Positions 59,406-64,000 of a stretch of DNA of 64,000 bases are shown here, in pieces. The notes beneath the pieces were generated by a model. The model did not search any database. It was not told the origin of the DNA and saw nothing but the letters and a program-made list of their open reading frames with translations. This stretch comes from Nitrospinota bacterium (GTDB lineage: Bacteria > Nitrospinota > Nitrospinia > Nitrospinales > VA-1), in the NCBI GenBank assembly GCA_027619975.1, contig JAQCGX010000015.1, positions 1-64,000 of the forward strand, read 5' to 3'. Position 1 is the stretch's first letter. Each line of letters opens with the position of its first letter. Position numbers and translations under genes: made by a program.

Positions 59406-59581
59406 GGGCATCTCTAAAAATTAGTTTATTACAGGAAATCGAACACTGTACAAGGATTTCTTATATTGGTGGCACGGGCGACCTATCCTTAAATTTAAGG
59501 GCAGGTCGCCTGTTCCACTAAAACAAAGCCATCTCCTTAAGTTGACGATTAGGAGCATTTAGTCAATTTTTAGAGATACCC
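59406..59581. mobile_element. Complete MITE, 176 bp
   Basis: Identical to the copy at 13670-13845 except for one base (AGGAGC here, AGGAAC there). The flanks are TTAT on the left and TTAA on the right, so the target duplication is imperfect. The element ends exactly where the DUF559-like reading frame begins. Part of the nuclease's 5' end is therefore lost or displaced. Confidence 0.88.
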
Positions 59582-59935
59582 TTAAAAGAAAAAGCACGAC
59601 AACTACGGAACAATCTCACACCAGCAGAGAAACATTTTTGGAACTCGCTCAGAAGAATGCCTTTTTATAAAGAAGTTTCTTTTAATCGGCAAAAGCCTAT
59701 TGGCAAATACATTGTGGACTTCTACAGCCACCGGTTAAAACTGGTCATTGAGATTGATGGTGACACGCATGGAGAGACCGCTCACATCTCCTATGATTTG
59801 AACCGCACTCAATATTTAAAATCAAAGGGTTTGAGAGTATTGCGTTTCACCAATTGTGAGGTTTTAGAGAACATCGCAGGGGTTCTCGGAAAAATTAAGG
59901 AATTGGTCGAACATCAGGACGGTAAATCCCCCTAA
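59582..59935 (+). pseudogene. DUF559 endonuclease-like gene, 5' end interrupted by a MITE
   Basis: From the MITE border the frame reads LKEKARQLRNNLTPAEKHFW, NRQKPIGKYIVDFYSHRLKL, VIEIDGDTHGETAH and KGLRVLRFTNCEVLENIAGV, the complete DUF559 core. The Asp of VDF and the Glu-x-Asp of VIEIDG are intact. No start codon is present before the MITE; the only in-frame ATG (59657) would omit the N-terminal helix. Translation could use the MITE as leader only with a non-standard start. It is followed by a CCCCCT/AGGGGG repeat. It is probably inactive, or its start is uncertain. Confidence 0.75.
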
Positions 59936-59956
59936 CCCCCTTCACAGAAGGGGGAA
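59922..59956. repeat. CCCCCT/AGGGGG palindromic repeat after the second DUF559 gene
   Basis: AAATCCCCCTAACCCCCTTC and then AGAAGGGGGAATTTT form a hairpin directly over the stop region of the nuclease gene. The same repeat type occurs at about 382-420, where no nuclease is found. It may terminate transcription. Confidence 0.7.
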
Positions 59957-60029
59957 TTTTATTCCCTTAAATCCTCTCCAATGTGTTGATCCGATTGCAG
60001 GTTTTGAGCAAACCTGCCATAATGGCCGC

Positions 60030-61460
60030 ATGAAAAAAATCATCATCATAGGGGGCGGCATTGCCGGGCTGGCGGCGGCCTATCGTCTGCAAGAAGAAAT
60101 TTCCGCCGGGGTGGATCTTGAATGCGTGGTTCTGGAAGCGGCGGACCGTTTTGGCGGCAAGATCGCCACCGAGCGATCGGATGGTTTCGTGATCGAACGG
60201 GGTCCGGATTCCTTCATTTCGCAGAAACCGGCGGCTATCGAGTTGTGCAAAAAGCTGGGGTTGGGCGACCGGCTGGTCGGCACCAACAAGGACCAGACCA
60301 AAACGTATGTGTACACCGGTAAAAAACTGGTGACCATGCCGGATGGTTTGAGCCTGATGATTCCCACTCAGTTTCTGCCGTTTGCGTTCACGCCTTTATT
60401 TAGCATTCCCGGTAAAATTCGCATGGGGCTGGATTTGTTGATTCCCAAAAAGCGCGGCACAGCCGATGAAAGCCTGGCTTCATTTGTGCGTCGGCGTATG
60501 GGCGAGGAAGCCCTGCAAAAAATGGCCGAGCCGATGCTGGCGGGCATCTATGCCAGCGACCCGGAAACCATGAGCATCCAGAGCACGTTCCCGATGTTCG
60601 TGCAGACCGAGCAGAAATATCGCTCTCTCATACTGGGCATGCTGGCGAGAAAACGGCAGATGCTCATGCACAAACCCAACGGCAATAATAAATCGTTTTC
60701 TCTGTTCATGACGTTAAAGAACGGTCTCGGTGAAATGGTGGATGCCGTGATCGAAAAATCGCCGGACGTTTCGTTTCGCGCCAACGCCAAAGTGCGGGAA
60801 GTGGTGAAGCATGAAGCGGGCTGGCAGGTTGTTTTAGAAGACGGGGAAACGCTGGCGGCGGATGGCGTCATCTTCGCCACCCCGGCCCGGTTGGCGGCGG
60901 AATTATTACAACCCATCGCGCCTAAAGTCTCGGAGTTATTAAAAGAGATCAAATACGTTTCCACGGCGACCGCGACCCTGGCTTATCGTAAAGAAGGATT
61001 TTCGCATCCCCTGAACGGATTCGGGTTTGTTGTCCCACGGACGGAAGGGCGGAAGATTCTCGCCTGCACGTGGACCTCGTCCAAATTCCCCCACCGCACG
61101 CCGGAAGGTTACGTGATGCTCCGCTGTTACGTGGGCGGGGCGAAGAATGAAAGCTTGGCGGAACAGGACGAAGCCGCCATCGCGGCGATGGTTAAAAAAG
61201 AGCTGGCGGACCTCATGGGAATCCACCAGGAGCCGGAAATCTGCAAGGTTTTTCACAATAAAAAATCCAATGTGCAATATCGGGTCGGTCATGCCGCGTT
61301 GATCGATTCGGTTGAGAAGGCGTTGAGTGCCTTTCCCGGATTGTTTCTCACCGGTAGCGCTTATACGGGAATCGGCATTCCAGATTGCATTCAAAACGGG
61401 TCCCGGGCGGCGGAGGCGGTGATTAATTGGTTCACGGATAAATCTCAGGCGGCGGGTTAG
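60030..61460 (+). CDS. hemY: Protoporphyrinogen oxidase, HemY/PPOX type
   Basis: 476 residues. The FAD-binding N-terminus is IIGGGIAGLAAAYRL. Further marks are FVIERGPDSFISQKP, LASFVRRRMGEEALQKMAEP, LAGIYASDPETMS and a C-terminal FLTGSAYTGIGIPDCI. This oxygen-using enzyme turns protoporphyrinogen (or coproporphyrinogen) into the porphyrin for haem. The neighbouring genes are not haem genes. A ribosome site was not obvious before the ATG at 60030. Confidence 0.92.
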   Translation: MKKIIIIGGGIAGLAAAYRLQEEISAGVDLECVVLEAADRFGGKIATERSDGFVIERGPDSFISQKPAAIELCKKLGLGDRLVGTNKDQTKTYVYTGKKLVTMPDGLSLMIPTQFLPFAFTPLFSIPGKIRMGLDLLIPKKRGTADESLASFVRRRMGEEALQKMAEPMLAGIYASDPETMSIQSTFPMFVQTEQKYRSLILGMLARKRQMLMHKPNGNNKSFSLFMTLKNGLGEMVDAVIEKSPDVSFRANAKVREVVKHEAGWQVVLEDGETLAADGVIFATPARLAAELLQPIAPKVSELLKEIKYVSTATATLAYRKEGFSHPLNGFGFVVPRTEGRKILACTWTSSKFPHRTPEGYVMLRCYVGGAKNESLAEQDEAAIAAMVKKELADLMGIHQEPEICKVFHNKKSNVQYRVGHAALIDSVEKALSAFPGLFLTGSAYTGIGIPDCIQNGSRAAEAVINWFTDKSQAAG

Positions 61461-61556
61461 CATCTTAGTCAGAGAATCGTCTTGTAAAATAAGGGACAGG
61501 CGATTGCAAAAGCCAAAAAATATCAATTTTTAATGGTCCCCCAAAAGGAGTTTCCC

Positions 61557-62753
61557 ATGAAATGGGCTTCAGCCATATCAACTCAGGACACTATAGAAGC
61601 CTGCATCGAAGAGGCCACTCAGAGTATAAAAACCCAATTGGCAGGGAAACCGGCGGATCTGACCGTTGTGTTTGTCTCCCCGCATTTCGCAGACCATTAT
61701 AATGAAATTCCTCCGATGATCCGCGAGCGGATGGAACCCGGATTGTTTTTCGGGTGCTCCGGCGGCGGCATCATTGGTGCCGGTCAGGAAGTCGAACAGC
61801 AACCCGCGTTCAGCATCACCGCCGCGCATTTGCCGGGGGTGCAAGTTCAGCCGGTACGAACCGGAACGATGGAACTGCCGGACCAGGACACAGGGCCGGG
61901 AGTGTGGCGGGATTGGCTGGGGGTCAAGGCCGAGACGCAACCGCATTTCATATTTCTTGCCGACCCGTTTTCGTTTCGTGGCGAGGAGTTTCTTGCCGGG
62001 ATGGACTTTGCGTATCCCAACAGCAAAAAAATCGGCGGGTTGGCCAGTGGCGCTCACACGCAAGGTGGAAACGCCCTTTACCTGGGCGACACGGTGTATG
62101 CGGAGGGTTTGATAGGGGTGGCTTTGAGTGGCGAAATTGTGGTCGATACCATTGTGGCGCAAGGGTGTCGACCGATTGGGCAACCTTTAAAAATCACCCA
62201 ATGCCAGCAAAATATGTTGCAGAAACTAGACAACGAACCTCCGATGGAAGTGCTTCAGGAAATCAACGAAACGCTGAATGAAAATGACCGCAACCTGATG
62301 AAAACCTCCCTGTTTCTGGGGATAGAAATGGACCCGTTGAAGGACGACCCGCAGCAGGGCGATTTTTTGATCCGCAACCTGATGGGAGTCGATCATCAAT
62401 CCGGGGCGCTGGCAATCGGAGCGATGCTGAGGGAAGGACAATTGGTGCAGTTTCACTTGCGAGATAAGGTCATGTCGGCGGAAGATCTGGATGTGATGTT
62501 GAGCCGTTATCATGCAGGCGGCAAGGCGGATGACGCATGCGGCGCCCTTTTGTTTTCCTGTCTGGGGCGAGGGCAGTATTTGTATGGCCGACCCAACCAC
62601 GACACCGACATGTTTAAAGATAAAATGGGCGCAATACCGCTTGGCGGGTTTTTCTGTAATGGCGAGATCGGTCCCGTGGGAAAGGCCACTTTTCTGCACG
62701 GGTACACCAGTTCCTTTGGAATCTTCCGGCCTCAATCGCAGAAGGCGGAGTAG
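61557..62753 (+). CDS. FIST-domain signal protein
   Basis: 398 residues from the ATG at 61557, with AAAAGGAG ending 6 bases before it. The FIST N-domain covers about 20-215 (FFGCSGGGIIGAGQEV, GLASGAHTQGGNALYLGD) and the FIST C-domain about 225-370 (FLIRNLMGVDHQSGALAIGA, CGALLFSCLGRGQYLYG). FIST domains are thought to bind small ligands such as amino acids and feed signalling. There is no kinase or output domain, so it may act with partners. It is preceded by hemY and followed by the NifU/Nfu-N-like gene. Confidence 0.85.
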   Translation: MKWASAISTQDTIEACIEEATQSIKTQLAGKPADLTVVFVSPHFADHYNEIPPMIRERMEPGLFFGCSGGGIIGAGQEVEQQPAFSITAAHLPGVQVQPVRTGTMELPDQDTGPGVWRDWLGVKAETQPHFIFLADPFSFRGEEFLAGMDFAYPNSKKIGGLASGAHTQGGNALYLGDTVYAEGLIGVALSGEIVVDTIVAQGCRPIGQPLKITQCQQNMLQKLDNEPPMEVLQEINETLNENDRNLMKTSLFLGIEMDPLKDDPQQGDFLIRNLMGVDHQSGALAIGAMLREGQLVQFHLRDKVMSAEDLDVMLSRYHAGGKADDACGALLFSCLGRGQYLYGRPNHDTDMFKDKMGAIPLGGFFCNGEIGPVGKATFLHGYTSSFGIFRPQSQKAE

Positions 62754-62824
62754 GGCAAGGGGGGATCTTTTGGAACCTGCTTGCGGTTTTTTTTTAATTC
62801 AAAATTTTAATCGGAGAAATTTTT

Positions 62825-63091
62825 ATGGCTGTTGACGTGACTGTTTCCACGACTCCTAATGAGCACGCAATGAAATACACTCTCAATTGCAACGCGATCG
62901 AATCCGGCTACAAAACCTATAAAAATGCGGGAGAAGCGGCGGATTGCCCGGTGGCGAAAGCCCTGTTTGCCATCGATGGCGTGGAGCAGGTGTTTCTGAT
63001 GACGGACTTCGTGACCGTCAACAAGAAGGCCGATGCGAAGTGGTCCGGCATGGAAGCGGCGGTTCTGGCGGCCATCAAAGCCTCCTATTAA
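62825..63091 (+). CDS. NifU/Nfu N-terminal-domain-like small protein
   Basis: 88 residues. The body resembles the Nfu N-terminal domain: TPNEHAMKYTLNCNAIESGY at the start, then PVAKALFAIDGVEQVFLMTD and FVTVNKKADAKWSGMEAAVL near the end. The Cys-containing C-terminal scaffold of full Nfu (CxxC) is absent. Nfu proteins carry Fe-S clusters to targets. This stand-alone domain may bind a target or partner, but it cannot hold the cluster by the usual CxxC. Confidence 0.75.
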   Translation: MAVDVTVSTTPNEHAMKYTLNCNAIESGYKTYKNAGEAADCPVAKALFAIDGVEQVFLMTDFVTVNKKADAKWSGMEAAVLAAIKASY

Positions 63092-63179
63092 CAATTCTCA
63101 TTTTTTGAACCTTGCGGCCAACGCTTCTTAGGGCCGCTTTGAACCCAGTGCAACTCTTCCTTTCACTATCGAGCGCGTT

Positions 63180-63932
63180 GTGAAAATCACCATCTTAGGC
63201 TCCGGCACGTCCGTGCCGTCTCTTACGCGTAACTCATCGGGAGTTTTAATCCAGAATGACGGCATCCATTCCCTCATCGATTGCGGCTATGGGACGTTGC
63301 ATCAATTATTGCGGTTGGGCGTTACCTACAAAGACCTTGACCGCATCTACTTCACCCACATTCATCCCGACCACATGTATGACCTGGTCCCTTTGTTGTT
63401 TGCCGGACGCCATCCCCCGGACCCCAGGGTAAAACCTCTGGAGATCGTCGCTGGACCGGGGTTTGGAGAGTTTTTTGCGGGGCTTCAAAAAGCTTACAAA
63501 GGCTGGCTGACGCCTAAGACCTATAAAATAAAAATCATCGAGCAGGATGAAGAGACAAGAGAGTACGACGGGTTGAGCGTCACCACCCGCAAGGTGAAAC
63601 ATATCCCCATCAGCCGCGGTTACCGCATGACCGATGCGCGAGGCAAAACAGCGGCATTTTCCGGAGACACCGACACCTGTGACGGGATGATCGAACTGGG
63701 GCGGGATGCCGACCTGATGGTCCTCGAATGCGCGTTACCGGACGATTTGAAAATAGACGGTCATTTGTCGCCCACCCCTGCCGCAAAACTTGCCCAAAAA
63801 GCCAATTGCAAAAAGCTGTGCCTCACCCATTTTTATCCCCCTTGTGATCTGACCGAGTTCAGGAAGATCGTTTCCCTAGAATACACGGGCGAGATTTTCT
63901 TTGCGGAAGATTTGATGGAGTTCGTTTTATAA
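63180..63932 (+). CDS. MBL-fold metallo-hydrolase (RNase Z-like)
   Basis: 250 residues starting with GTG. The metal motif THIHPDHMYDLVPLLF (HxHxDH) lies near residue 60, with FSGDTDTCDGM near the middle and THFYPP near the C-terminus. The N-terminus ITILGSGTSVPSLTRNSSGV is like that of RNase Z and arylsulfatase-type MBL enzymes. The long exosite arm of true RNase Z is not evident, so tRNA processing is uncertain. It is the last complete gene in the window. Confidence 0.85.
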   Translation: MKITILGSGTSVPSLTRNSSGVLIQNDGIHSLIDCGYGTLHQLLRLGVTYKDLDRIYFTHIHPDHMYDLVPLLFAGRHPPDPRVKPLEIVAGPGFGEFFAGLQKAYKGWLTPKTYKIKIIEQDEETREYDGLSVTTRKVKHIPISRGYRMTDARGKTAAFSGDTDTCDGMIELGRDADLMVLECALPDDLKIDGHLSPTPAAKLAQKANCKKLCLTHFYPPCDLTEFRKIVSLEYTGEIFFAEDLMEFVL

Positions 63933-64000
63933 AAAGCGTTCCTGGTTGAGCCAAGCTGAAGAAATCAGCTATTGTCTTCTGGGAGTTTATTCCTTCCCCG

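Overview
The window (about 50% G+C in most coding regions) is a stretch of a Gram-negative bacterial chromosome. Cell-shape genes (mreBCD-mrdA), a periplasmic folding factor (PpiD/SurA type), a cytosolic chemoreceptor, NhaD, HemY, a ThiD-ThiN fusion and many exported TPR, SH3b and DUF1566 proteins suit an environmental lineage such as Nitrospinota or a Desulfobacterota-like relative. That assignment is inference from gene style, because no rRNA is present. I saw no tRNA, rRNA or CRISPR array.

Layout. 1-2.6 kb: TfoX-like gene stump cut by a MITE, a cluster of short intergenic repeats, a haem-copper-oxidase-like/DUF1858 gene split by an amber codon, and a membrane glycosyltransferase. 2.9-13.6 kb: SH3b protein, two-component system, SDR, gatB, DUF1566 and TPR proteins, bcp and an M24 peptidase. 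13.6-21 kb: MITE, SRAP protein, methyltransferase, a soluble PAS chemoreceptor with a frameshifted C-terminal truncated globin, a 2-hydroxyacid dehydrogenase, a DUF559 nuclease in palindromic repeats, and TraB. 21-27.5 kb: uvrB, an A+T-rich foreign insert carrying one split membrane gene, a repeat element, a DUF155-like protein and a small unknown. 27.5-39.7 kb: mrdA-mreD-mreC-mreB, ppiD, thiDN, and a UDP-GlcNAc set (fis, glmU N-domain, a second sugar nucleotidyltransferase, glmS). 40-47 kb: mtaB, SAM hydrolase, a frameshifted GxxExxY nuclease in inverted repeats, smpB, a CBS-CheX fusion, a methyltransferase and a DMT transporter. 46.6-50.7 kb: ispA-dxs-hisB-hisH. 51-59 kb: nhaD, comF, argD-argF, an MscS-like protein and tgt. 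59-64 kb: two MITEs, a second DUF559 gene, hemY, FIST, an NifU/Nfu-N-like protein and an MBL-fold hydrolase.

Two themes stand out. First, three small PD-(D/E)XK-type nuclease genes (DUF559 twice, GxxExxY once) each lie beside or between short palindromic or unit repeats, and related repeats occur elsewhere in the window without a nuclease. This may be a family of small nuclease-repeat cassettes. Second, several genes carry simple lesions: an in-frame amber, an in-frame ochre, two one-base frameshifts and two MITE truncations. This indicates active small-element traffic and gene decay, or partly assembly error.

Gene-level function is well supported for the housekeeping genes. For the unknown proteins only topology and context can be given.
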